DNA of 12,818 nt from an uncultured Clostridia bacterium (GCA_947624425.1 CANQKG010000021.1:1-12818), one strand, 5' to 3'. Positions 6,696 through 12,818 are shown, numbered from the stretch's first letter. Notes: a model not told the origin generated them from the letters alone. A program made the numbers and translations.

Positions 6696-7255
6696 TTGCC
6701 CACACTCGCACGGTAGGCGGCAAAGCTCTGCTGCGCCTTGTCCTTCTCGGACAGCAGGATCTCCATATCCGGCGTGATCGGCCAGTCGATCCCCAGATCG
6801 GGGTCGTTCCAAAGCAGTCCGCCCTCGCCGGTCGGATCATAGTAATCGGTACACTTATAGACAAACTCCGCCGTATCGCTCAGCACCAGAAAGCCGTGCG
6901 CCAATCCGGCCGGAATGAAAAACTGCTTTTTGTTCTGCTCGCTCAGCGTCACGCCGCAATACTGCCCGAAGGTCGGGCTGTCGGGACGGATATCCACCGC
7001 CACGTCGTACACCTCGCCGCGGATCACCCGCACCAGCTTTCCCTGCGGACGGTTCGTTTGGAAGTGCAGCCCGCGCAGCACCCCCTTTTTCGATTTGGAC
7101 TGATTGTCCTGCACAAACTCAAAGGGGATCCCGCCGGCGGCAAACTCCTCCCGCTGGTAGGTTTCCATAAAGTAACCCCGTTCATCTCCGAACACGGTAG
7201 GCTCGATCACATATACGCCCTCGACCGGCGTTTTGTGAAATGTGAATTTTCCCAT
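6692..7255 (-). CDS. rfbC: dTDP-4-dehydrorhamnose 3,5-epimerase (RmlC)
   Basis: This 187-residue cupin converts dTDP-4-keto-6-deoxy-D-glucose to dTDP-4-keto-L-rhamnose, the third step of dTDP-L-rhamnose synthesis. Family hallmarks are present: DERGYFMETY (residues 24-33), the catalytic His in RGLHFQ (61-66), IPAGLAHGF (114-122), YKCTDYYDP (133-141) and NDPDLGIDWP (150-159). Length is normal. ATG 7255 is chosen because GGGAGA lies just upstream; the in-frame ATG at 7273 would place that ribosome site inside the gene and start before the conserved N-terminus. It sits 14 bases after one GT2 gene and overlaps the next as ATGA, so it is separated from the other rml genes by a glycosyltransferase while still in the same run. 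Confidence 0.97.
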   Translation of the reverse strand: MGKFTFHKTPVEGVYVIEPTVFGDERGYFMETYQREEFAAGGIPFEFVQDNQSKSKKGVLRGLHFQTNRPQGKLVRVIRGEVYDVAVDIRPDSPTFGQYCGVTLSEQNKKQFFIPAGLAHGFLVLSDTAEFVYKCTDYYDPTGEGGLLWNDPDLGIDWPITPDMEILLSEKDKAQQSFAAYRASVGK

Positions 7256-7269
7256 GATCTTTTCTCCCT

Positions 7270-8253
7270 TCATCGATGTAATTTCAGCGAAAACAGAAGA
7301 TCGCCGAAGATCACCCTTGCCCGCAGCTGGGGTCTGAGCGCCGGATAGTGGAGCCAGTAAAGCGGCCAGACAAACGGATTGTGGCCGACAAGGCACTTTT
7401 CCCGCAGCTTGAGATAGGCGGCAAAATGGCTGCGGTACCGGATCAGCGCCGGATCGGTAAACGGCTGCGCCTCGAGAAATTTCAGCCGATCCTGCTCCTG
7501 CCGGAAGATATCCTGCCGACCCTCGGCGTCCCGCTGTACCTCAAACGCGCCCGTCTTTTTGGTCTGCAGCCCGATGACGTTCCCGCCGTGGAGCCGGTAG
7601 CCGATCACCGGACGATCCAGATAATAAAGCTTTCCAAGCATGGCGGCGCAGACGTTCATCTCCCAGTCGTGGGGGAGCAGCCCCTCGGTGCGGGAGAGAT
7701 AGTATGCCACCGCCTCCCGCCGCACCGCCATGGTGCAGCCGGGCGAAATGTTGGAGCGCAGGATCTCGGCATAGGAGATCTCGGTCAAGCCGCCGGGGTT
7801 TACCTTGCGGAAAACAAGCCCGTGGTTCCCGGTGTTCGCCGGATAGGGCATTGGCGGAAGCGGCTTTCCCTCTCCGTCGATCTTCTCAAAGCTGCCGTTG
7901 ACCGCCATGACCTGCGGGTCGTCTAAAAACACCCGCTCCATGACCTCCAGCTTATCCGCCTTCCAAACGTCGTCCTGGTCGCAGGGGAAGATGATATCCC
8001 CCGTCGCCTCGGCAAGCGCCAGCCGGAAATTCCCGATAAACCCGTGATTCTCCTGATGGGCGATCAGCCGCCAGCTTGACAGCCCGTATTCCTCGATATA
8101 GGCGGCAATCGCCTCGGCAGTGCCGTCCCCCGAACAGTCGTCCGAGAGGATCACCTCGTCGGGCGCGCGGGTCTGCAGCCGCAGGGAATCCAGCTGCTCG
8201 GTCAGGTACGCCTTCCCCCGAAAGGTGGCGGCCACCACAGAAATACGCGCCAC
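7270..8253 (-). CDS. GT2 family glycosyltransferase (CDQDDVW type), GTG start
   Basis: This 327-residue enzyme has ISVVAATFRG (residues 4-13), SDDCSGDGT (37-45), NHGFIGNF (69-76), the metal-binding CDQDDVW (91-97), LPHDWEMN (193-200) and YRLHGGNV (219-226), the standard order of a GT2 family inverting transferase. About 100 residues beyond the catalytic domain form a basic, aromatic tail that could lie on the membrane. The start codon is GTG at 8253, supported by GAGGG about 9 bases ahead and by the conserved domain starting at residue 4; the gene begins 2 bases after the rfbB stop. It sits between rfbB and rfbC, so it probably uses dTDP-rhamnose, but neither donor nor acceptor is proven by the sequence. 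Confidence 0.9.
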   Translation of the reverse strand: MARISVVAATFRGKAYLTEQLDSLRLQTRAPDEVILSDDCSGDGTAEAIAAYIEEYGLSSWRLIAHQENHGFIGNFRLALAEATGDIIFPCDQDDVWKADKLEVMERVFLDDPQVMAVNGSFEKIDGEGKPLPPMPYPANTGNHGLVFRKVNPGGLTEISYAEILRSNISPGCTMAVRREAVAYYLSRTEGLLPHDWEMNVCAAMLGKLYYLDRPVIGYRLHGGNVIGLQTKKTGAFEVQRDAEGRQDIFRQEQDRLKFLEAQPFTDPALIRYRSHFAAYLKLREKCLVGHNPFVWPLYWLHYPALRPQLRARVIFGDLLFSLKLHR

Positions 8254-8255
8254 TT

Positions 8256-9314
8256 TTATTTGCCCTCGTACATCTTCTGATAGTAGCTCTGATACGCGCC
8301 GGAGGTGACGTGCTCCACCCAGTCCTTATGCTCCAGGTACCACTTGAGGGTCTTTTTGATCCCCACCTCAAAGGTGGTCTCGGGATACCAGCCCAGCGCG
8401 TCCTTTATCTTGGTCGGGTCGATCCCGTACCGGCGGTCGTGACCCTTCCGGTCGGTCACATGGGTGATCAAATGCTCGCCCACCTCGGGATCCACATGCT
8501 CCTTGATATAGGAGATGATGGTCTTGACGATAAAGATGTTCGGCCGCTCGTTGTGGCCGCCCACATTGTAAACCTCGCCCGGCGCGCCGGAGCGGATCAC
8601 CATGTCGATCGCCTTGCAGTGATCCTCCACATAAAGCCAGTCCCGCACCTGCATACCGTCCCCGTAGACCGGAAGCGGCTTGTGGTGCAGGGTGTTGTTC
8701 ATAATGAGCGGGATCAGCTTTTCGGGGAACTGATAGGGACCGTAGTTATTGGAGCATCGGGTGATATTGACCGGGAATTTGTAGGTGTCCGCAAACGCCT
8801 TGACAAACAGATCGGCGCTCGCCTTACTGGAGGAATAAGGGCTGTGGGGGTCGAGCGGCGTGGTCTCCATAAAATAGCCGGTCGCGCCCAGCGTGCCGTA
8901 CACCTCATCGGTGGAGACCTGCAGATACTTCACGCCGTCCCGGTAGGTATCGTCCCCGACCTGCCACGCTTCTTTTGCGCATTGCAGCAGGTTGACGGTA
9001 CCCATTACGTTGGTTTTGACAAAGATTTGAGGATCGGCGATCGAGCGATCCACATGGCTTTCCGCCGCGAAGTTCACCACATAGTCGATCTCCTCCTCCC
9101 GGAAAAGCGCCGAGACCGCCTCCTTATCGCAGATATCCGCCTGCACAAAGCGGTAGTTGGGGTTTTTCTCCACCGCGGCGAGGTTCTCGAGATTGCCCGC
9201 ATAGGTCAGCTTATCCAGATTGATGATCCGCACGTCGTCATACCGATCCAGCATATAAAGCACGAAGTTTGCGCCGATGAAGCCGGCTCCGCCGGTGACC
9301 AGATAGGTTTTCAT
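8256..9314 (-). CDS. rfbB: dTDP-glucose 4,6-dehydratase (RmlB)
   Basis: This 352-residue extended short-chain dehydrogenase converts dTDP-glucose to dTDP-4-keto-6-deoxyglucose using bound NAD+. It shows the Rossmann motif TGGAGFIG (residues 7-14), DKLTYAGNLENL (34-45), AAESHVDRSI (83-92), the catalytic STDEVYG (134-140) with its Asp-Glu pair, and the YSSSK dyad (160-164), then RCSNNYGPYQFPEKLIP. Length is typical. Its ATG lies one base after the rfbD stop, with AGGAGG about 9 bases ahead inside the end of rfbD. It follows rfbA and rfbD, and supplies the substrate for RfbC, encoded two genes further on. Confidence 0.98.
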   Translation of the reverse strand: MKTYLVTGGAGFIGANFVLYMLDRYDDVRIINLDKLTYAGNLENLAAVEKNPNYRFVQADICDKEAVSALFREEEIDYVVNFAAESHVDRSIADPQIFVKTNVMGTVNLLQCAKEAWQVGDDTYRDGVKYLQVSTDEVYGTLGATGYFMETTPLDPHSPYSSSKASADLFVKAFADTYKFPVNITRCSNNYGPYQFPEKLIPLIMNNTLHHKPLPVYGDGMQVRDWLYVEDHCKAIDMVIRSGAPGEVYNVGGHNERPNIFIVKTIISYIKEHVDPEVGEHLITHVTDRKGHDRRYGIDPTKIKDALGWYPETTFEVGIKKTLKWYLEHKDWVEHVTSGAYQSYYQKMYEGK

Positions 9315-9315
9315 G

Positions 9316-10200
9316 TTACTTTTCCTCCTGTAATGTTACAAAGTCGTGCAGGGCGTCTTCCCACTGCCGCATCTCGTCTCCCACCGTGACCGAAAGCATC
9401 AGGTTCCTCAGAGAGGAGAACTTCGGCCGCGGGGTTTTGCTCGGATATTCCTCGCTTGTGACCGGCAGCACCCGGCAGGAAAGTCCCGATTCCTCCATGA
9501 TGCGGGCCGCAAACTCGTACCAGCTGCATTCTCCCGCGCCGGTGCAGTGGTAGACGCCGTACGCCTCGGTGACCGCCAGCTTGCAGAGGTGATGGGCAAG
9601 GTCGTTTGCATTGGTGGGATTTCCGCGCTGGTCGCTGACCACCGTGATCTGATCCTTTTCCCGTCCCAGCCGCTGCATGGTTTTTACAAAGTTATTGCCG
9701 TACTGCCCGTAAAGCCATGCCGTTCGCACCACAAAGCTTTTGGGGCAATGGCGCAGCACCGCCTGCTCGCCGTACAGCTTTGACTTGCCGTAAACGGTAC
9801 GCGGATCAACAGCGTCCCATTCGCAGCGCGGCGTGTCCCCGTCTCCCCGAAAAACATAGTCGGTCGAAACATGAAGAAGCTTTGCGCCACACTCTGCCGA
9901 CGCGATCGCCAAATTCTGCGGGCCGATCCCGTTTACCAGCATCGCCGTTTCATACTGCGTTTCACAGCCGTCCACATTGGTCATCGCCGCACAGTTTATC
10001 ACCGCATCGGGACGGCAGTCGGCAAAAAACCGCCGCACCGCCGTGAGATCGGTGATATCAAGCTCGTCCACGTCGACCGCCGTGAGCTTGGCGTCAAGCA
10101 GCTCGTCGGGCAGCGCGCCCAGCCGGCTTTTGCCGTTTTGCAGGATCTCGCAAAGCTCCCTGCCAAGCTGTCCCTTGCCGCCGGTAATCAGTAGCTTCAT
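9316..10200 (-). CDS. rfbD: dTDP-4-dehydrorhamnose reductase (RmlD)
   Basis: This 294-residue reductase performs the last step, NAD(P)H-dependent reduction of dTDP-4-keto-L-rhamnose to dTDP-L-rhamnose. Visible motifs are the nucleotide-binding GGKGQLG (residues 7-13), NCAAMTNVDGCE (69-80), STDYVFRGDGD (112-122) and the catalytic YGKSK (137-141). Length fits the family. The ATG lies one base after the rfbA stop, with AAAGGAAG as ribosome site inside the end of rfbA. Its position between rfbA and rfbB, with rfbC downstream, completes the four-enzyme rhamnose pathway in this operon. Confidence 0.97.
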   Translation of the reverse strand: MKLLITGGKGQLGRELCEILQNGKSRLGALPDELLDAKLTAVDVDELDITDLTAVRRFFADCRPDAVINCAAMTNVDGCETQYETAMLVNGIGPQNLAIASAECGAKLLHVSTDYVFRGDGDTPRCEWDAVDPRTVYGKSKLYGEQAVLRHCPKSFVVRTAWLYGQYGNNFVKTMQRLGREKDQITVVSDQRGNPTNANDLAHHLCKLAVTEAYGVYHCTGAGECSWYEFAARIMEESGLSCRVLPVTSEEYPSKTPRPKFSSLRNLMLSVTVGDEMRQWEDALHDFVTLQEEK

Positions 10201-10201
10201 C

Positions 10202-11074
10202 TTATGCTTCCTTTCCCGCCAGACGCATCAGATACTGCCCGTACTCGGTGGTTTTCAGATGCTCCGCCTGTGCCAGTAGTTTCTCCCGACCGATAAAGCC
10301 GTTATTGTAGGCGATCTCCTCCAGACACGCCACGTAAAGCCCCTGTCTGGTCTGCACCGCCTCGATAAAGTTCGCGGCGGCAAGCATCGAGCGGTGGTTC
10401 CCGGTGTCCAGCCACGCCATGCCGCGCCCGAACAGCTCCACCTTCAAGGTGCCGCGGCGGAGATACTCGTTATTCACCGAGGTGATCTCCAGCTCGCCCC
10501 GCGCGGAAGGCTTGACGTTCCTCGCGATCTCGATCACATCGTTATCGTAGAAGTAAAGCCCCGGCACCGCGTAATTCGATTTCGGCTTGACCGGTTTTTC
10601 CTCGATCGAGAGCACGTTCCAGTTTTTATCGTATTCCACCACGCCGAAATCGGTGGGATTGCTGACATGATAGCCGAATATCGTCGCGCCGGAGGTTCTT
10701 GCGGCGGCGGCGCCGAGACGCTCGGTAAAGCCGTAGCCGTAGAAGATGTTGTCGCCCAGCACCAGACATACGCTGTCGTCCCCGATAAAATCGGCGCCGA
10801 TGATAAACGCCTCCGCCAGCCCGTTGGGCGCCGCCTGCTCGGCATAGCTGATCTGCATACCAAGCTGACTGCCGTCCCCGAACAGCTCCCGATAGCCGGG
10901 CAGATCCCGCGGTGTGGAGATGATCAGCACCTCTTTGATTTTGGCAAGCATCAAGGTGGACATCGGGTAATAGATCATCGGTTTATCGTAAACCGTGAGC
11001 ATCTGCTTGGAAACTGCCAGCGTGGACGGATAGAGTCTCGTACCCGCTCCGCCCGCTAAAATAATTCCCTTCAT
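10202..11074 (-). CDS. rfbA: Glucose-1-phosphate thymidylyltransferase (RmlA)
   Basis: This 290-residue nucleotidyltransferase makes dTDP-glucose from dTTP and glucose-1-phosphate and is the usual feedback-controlled entry enzyme of rhamnose synthesis. Motifs seen are LAGGAGTRLYPST (residues 6-18), SKQML (22-26), KPMIYYPMSTLMLA (31-44), QAAPNGLAEAF (80-90) and LGDNIFYG (106-113), all standard for RmlA. The open frame extends 13 codons upstream, but ATG 11074 is chosen because the family starts with MKGIILAGG and AAAGGAG lies 9 bases ahead. It is the first gene of the twelve-gene run and lies about 50 bases downstream of the predicted transcription start. Confidence 0.98.
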   Translation of the reverse strand: MKGIILAGGAGTRLYPSTLAVSKQMLTVYDKPMIYYPMSTLMLAKIKEVLIISTPRDLPGYRELFGDGSQLGMQISYAEQAAPNGLAEAFIIGADFIGDDSVCLVLGDNIFYGYGFTERLGAAAARTSGATIFGYHVSNPTDFGVVEYDKNWNVLSIEEKPVKPKSNYAVPGLYFYDNDVIEIARNVKPSARGELEITSVNNEYLRRGTLKVELFGRGMAWLDTGNHRSMLAAANFIEAVQTRQGLYVACLEEIAYNNGFIGREKLLAQAEHLKTTEYGQYLMRLAGKEA

Positions 11075-11131
11075 TCGGTCGGGCTCCTTTCGCAAAAAAG
11101 GCGGCAGCGGCATACCGCCCGTATTTTCACT

Positions 11132-11161
11132 ATTTTACTATAAAATACCGTATATTGTCAA
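11132..11161 (-). promoter_or_regulatory. Sigma-A-type promoter of the polysaccharide operon
   Basis: On the minus strand there is a perfect -35 TTGACA (11156-11161), an 18-base spacer and a -10 TAAAAT (11132-11137), giving a short leader of about 50 bases before rfbA. The -10 lies in a perfect inverted repeat, TATTTTA-3-TAAAATA (11131-11147), which could bind a regulator. No other good promoter was noticed between here and pduL. Confidence 0.8.
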
Positions 11162-11270
11162 CCTTTCGGTTCGCGCGCATAGCTGGTACTCGCCGCCGGT
11201 TTTCCGAAGGAAGATAAGAGCTTTCGCGTCTGCTGTGGAATTGCGGTTTTCAGAAAGCCAAGTGGTGTTT

Positions 11271-11321
11271 GAATCCCACCACCGCGCTTTAGCGCGGTCC
11301 CCCTCCCTTTGACAAGGGAGG
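11271..11321 (+). repeat. Double-hairpin intergenic repeat, copy 1
   Basis: The copy opens with GAATCCCACC, followed by a 7-bp hairpin (11281-11287 with 11292-11298, loop TTTA), a C-run, and a second perfect 8-bp hairpin (CCTCCCTT at 11302-11309 with AAGGGAGG at 11314-11321). The same layout occurs in reverse at 11458-11507. Outside the first stem the copies differ at only one base, so this is a true repeat family. Confidence 0.9.
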
Positions 11322-11457
11322 CTCTGGCGACCAAAGAGATTTTGATAAAAATTTTAGCAAAACAAGCTGACAGAAGATGATACCGAACCGGCTAACGGAA
11401 GATTTAATTATTTCACTTATACCATTTCAAGCCGCTGTGCTGCCGTTTTTGTCAAAA

Positions 11458-11507
11458 CCTCCCTTGTCAAAGGGAGGGGGACCATGCGCAGCATGGTGGA
11501 GGGATTC
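11458..11507 (-). repeat. Double-hairpin intergenic repeat, copy 2 (inverted)
   Basis: Read on the minus strand, it matches copy 1: GAATCCCTCC, a 7-bp hairpin (11481-11487 with 11491-11497, 3-base loop), a C-run, then the 8-bp CCTCCCTT/AAGGGAGG hairpin (11458-11465 with 11470-11477). The first stem differs from copy 1 in sequence yet still pairs perfectly. No target-site duplication is evident around the 237-bp unit that the two copies bound. Confidence 0.9.
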
Positions 11508-11551
11508 ATAATGGTTCAAGGAAGAGGTTTTCCTATTATCACACAGTATCA

Positions 11552-11593
11552 AAAGAACACCGGCGGCAGGCTTTCTGTGCTGCGGTGTTCTTT
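11552..11593. terminator. Long hairpin with 10-bp perfect outer stem, terminator-like
   Basis: AAAGAACACC (11552-11561) pairs perfectly with GGTGTTCTTT (11584-11593), and GCAG (11666 is not involved; 11566-11569) can pair with CTGC (11580-11583). A T-rich stretch follows on the plus strand (TTTGTTTTGCTTTTG) and a shorter one, TTCTTTT, follows on the minus strand, so it could act in either direction. No plus-strand gene is seen that would need it; it may be a second terminator behind the HIT gene. Confidence 0.5.
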
Positions 11594-11678
11594 GTTTTGC
11601 TTTTGCACTTATGCCGCATACAGGCACGCTCGAGGTCTCGCCGCGATACCGACAGCGGAAGTTTTTCTAAATGGAGCC

Positions 11679-11718
11679 AAGAGGGGAAAATCTTTTTTAA
11701 AAAAGATTTTCCCCTCTT
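11679..11718 (-). terminator. 40-nt perfect palindrome after the HIT gene
   Basis: The sequence from 11679 to 11718 is a perfect palindrome with 20-base arms (AAGAGGGGAAAATCTTTTTT and its complement), starting 17 bases past the HIT stop codon. The GC-rich base with A/T tracts fits a terminator for the alaS-HIT transcript, though the T-run lies within the stem rather than after it. Confidence 0.65.
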
Positions 11719-11735
11719 ATGATCATATTTCTCTG

Positions 11736-12080
11736 TCAGCCCAGCGTCAGGGCGAGCTGCTTGCCGCCCAAAATATGAAAATGCAGGTGCGGCACCGTTT
11801 GACCGCTTGCCGCGCCGATATTGGTGACCACACGGTAGCCGTCCTGTGCGATCCCCTTTTCGCGGGCGATTTTTGCCGCCACCGCAAGGCAGTGCGCCGC
11901 CAGTGGCGCATTTTCCTCATTCACCCCGTCGAGGGATGGGATATGCTCCTTCGGGATCACCAGGATATGCACCGGCGCCATCGGATTGATATCCAAAAAC
12001 GCCAGCACCTTTTCGTCCTCATACACCTTGGCAGAGGGAATTTCCCCCGCGATAATCTTACAAAACAGACAATCTGCCAT
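11736..12080 (-). CDS. HIT family (HINT-like) nucleotide hydrolase/phosphoramidase
   Basis: This 114-residue protein carries the histidine-triad signature HLHFHILGG (residues 98-106), the N-terminal CLFCKIIAGEIPS (4-16), FLDINPMAPVHILVIPKEHI (28-47) and the NIGAASGQ segment (87-94). HINT enzymes hydrolyse AMP-lysine and related phosphoramidates, including aminoacyl-adenylates, as small cytosolic dimers. Length is typical for a complete HINT protein. ATG 12080 lies 4 bases after the alaS stop, and its ribosome site GGAGGG lies inside the end of alaS, so the two genes are very likely co-transcribed and coupled. A link to aminoacyl-adenylate clean-up alongside alanyl-tRNA synthetase is plausible but is inference. 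Confidence 0.95.
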   Translation of the reverse strand: MADCLFCKIIAGEIPSAKVYEDEKVLAFLDINPMAPVHILVIPKEHIPSLDGVNEENAPLAAHCLAVAAKIAREKGIAQDGYRVVTNIGAASGQTVPHLHFHILGGKQLALTLG

Positions 12081-12084
12081 TTTC

Positions 12085-12818
12085 TTACCCTCCGATCACT
12101 TTCGTTACAACAGGTACAAGCTCTGCCAGCGCGTCGCTAAGCTTCGCCGGGTCGGGAATACCCGCCATGGCGGAATCGGGACGTCCGCCGCCGCGTCCGC
12201 CTGCCAGTGCCGCGACCTCGCGGACGATATTGCCGGCGTGTGCGCCCGCTGCCACCGCGTCCTTACCGCAGACGCAAAGCATACTGCATTTCCCGTTTGC
12301 CTGTGAGCAGATCACCGCCACCAGATCGGGATATTTGTCCCGCAGAAGATCGCCCATCTGCCGCAGCGCGTTCGGCTCGAGATCAGGCAGCTTTGCGCCC
12401 ACTGCCCGCACGCTGCCGACCGGCACCGCCGCCTTGGCGATGCTCTTTGCCTGCGCTGCCGCGTCCGCCGCCGTATGTGCGGCGAGCTTATGCTGCAGCT
12501 CCTTCAGCTCCGCCGCCTGTGCGCGGATCTTCCCCGCCAATTCGGCAGGAGTCGCCTTTGCCGCCGCCGCCGCTTCCCGCAGTGTTTGCTCCGTTTCGTG
12601 CAGCAGCTTCAGCACGCCGCCGCCGGTCACCGCCTCGATCCGGCGGACGCCCGCCGCGACCGAGCTTTCACTCACGATCTTAAACAGTCCCAGCTCGGCG
12701 GTGTTATGCACATGGGTGCCGCCGCAAAGCTCCATCGATTCGTCCCCGATCTTGCAGACCCGCACGATATCGCCGTATTTCTCCGAGAACAGCGATATCG
12801 TGCGGGTCTGCAAGATCG
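12085..12818 (-). CDS. alaS: Alanyl-tRNA synthetase, C-terminal part (5' end outside window)
   Basis: The reading frame enters from the right edge and stops with TAA at 12085, giving about 240 C-terminal residues. It contains the zinc-binding editing-domain motif ELCGGTHV, then GLFKIVSESSVAAGVRRIEAVTG in two adjoining parts, an Ala/Glu/Lys-rich coiled-coil linker, and the C-terminal DHHA1 domain ending in GGRGGGRPDSAMAG and a final helix. These are diagnostic of AlaRS. The enzyme charges tRNA-Ala and clears mischarged Ser/Gly. The true start is far outside the window. The residues before LFSEKYGD read ILQTRTIS, whereas the family normally has a GAMA-like sequence there; this stretch is the reverse complement of sequence 20-70 bases away and is probably not genuine gene sequence. 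Confidence 0.96.
   Translation of the reverse strand, partial: ILQTRTISLFSEKYGDIVRVCKIGDESMELCGGTHVHNTAELGLFKIVSESSVAAGVRRIEAVTGGGVLKLLHETEQTLREAAAAAKATPAELAGKIRAQAAELKELQHKLAAHTAADAAAQAKSIAKAAVPVGSVRAVGAKLPDLEPNALRQMGDLLRDKYPDLVAVICSQANGKCSMLCVCGKDAVAAGAHAGNIVREVAALAGGRGGGRPDSAMAGIPDPAKLSDALAELVPVVTKVIGG
12747..12818. repeat. 27-bp inverted repeat (fold-back) at the window end
   Basis: Positions 12747-12773 are the exact reverse complement of 12792-12818, separated by 18 bases. The inner arm is real alaS coding sequence (DIVRVCKI); the outer arm reaches the last base of the window. This is the shape of a fold-back join at a contig end. Confidence 0.92.

Larger units (their letters stand above)
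11162..11735. other. 574-bp gene-free intergenic region rich in hairpins
   Basis: No convincing gene is present. Short open frames here cross the repeats and have no recognisable product. From left to right it holds about 110 bases of unremarkable sequence, an inverted pair of double-hairpin repeats (11271-11321 and 11458-11507) flanking an AT-rich 136-base centre, a long hairpin at 11552-11593, and a perfect palindrome at 11679-11718 next to the HIT gene. It separates two minus-strand transcription units. Confidence 0.8.

Noticed and set aside
8076..9389. 437-codon plus-strand open frame opposite rfbB
   Set aside because: Long antisense frames are expected in GC-rich coding DNA; the rfbB motifs on the other strand are unambiguous and this frame has none.
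11366..11403. 13-base imperfect direct repeat (GCTGACAGAAGAT and GCTAACGGAAGAT)
   Set aside because: Only two copies with two mismatches in AT-rich sequence; this could easily be chance.
11271..11507. CRISPR array
   Set aside because: There are only two copies, they are inverted rather than direct, and no regular spacers or cas genes are present.
11427..11627. 66-codon minus-strand open frame between HIT and rfbA
   Set aside because: It spans a hairpin and a copy of the double-hairpin repeat, with no ribosome site or family resemblance.
11484..12140. 218-codon plus-strand open frame from the repeat region into the HIT gene
   Set aside because: It begins inside an intergenic repeat, crosses two hairpins and then runs antisense to the HIT gene.

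Overview
The window (about 58% GC by eye) looks like part of the chromosome of an anaerobic gut-type Bacillota, probably an Oscillospiraceae/Ruminococcaceae-like Clostridia member. The reasons are strong AGGAGG-type ribosome sites, TTGACA/TAAAAT sigma-A promoters, a lysine/alanine-tailed DUF6465-like protein, a Clostridia-type Wzx flippase, and short hairpin-rich intergenic repeats. Species cannot be named from the sequence alone. Every supported gene is on the minus strand.

Reading in the direction of transcription (right to left): 12818-12085 holds the C-terminal part of alaS, followed 4 bases later by a HIT-family hydrolase gene and a 40-nt perfect palindrome that probably ends that transcript. 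Positions 11735-11162 are gene-free and hold two inverted copies of a ~50-nt double-hairpin repeat and another long hairpin. A sigma-A-like promoter at 11161-11132 then starts a tightly packed run of twelve genes, 11074-484: rfbA, rfbD, rfbB, a GT2 glycosyltransferase, rfbC, a second GT2, a Wzy-like polymerase, a Wzx-like flippase, two more GT2 enzymes, yjbQ and pduL. Five junctions are 4-base ATGA overlaps and the largest gap is 14 bases, so this reads as one operon. A separate promoter at 401-373 drives a histone-tail-like DUF6465 gene that runs off the left edge.

Function: RfbA/B/C/D make dTDP-L-rhamnose. Four GT2 enzymes, at least some probably rhamnosyltransferases, would build a lipid-linked oligosaccharide, Wzx would flip it and Wzy would polymerise it. 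The product should be a rhamnose-containing surface polysaccharide. No initiating phosphoglycosyltransferase, chain-length regulator or cell-wall ligase is seen, so these must be encoded elsewhere or lie outside the window. The two terminal genes, yjbQ and pduL (a phosphotransacylase), have no obvious link to polysaccharide synthesis.

I do not see a clearly novel system. The most notable observations are the paired intergenic repeats whose hairpin stems differ by compensating changes, the metabolic genes at the tail of the polysaccharide operon, and a 27-bp fold-back at the extreme right end that replaces expected alaS sequence and is probably an assembly or contig-end artefact.
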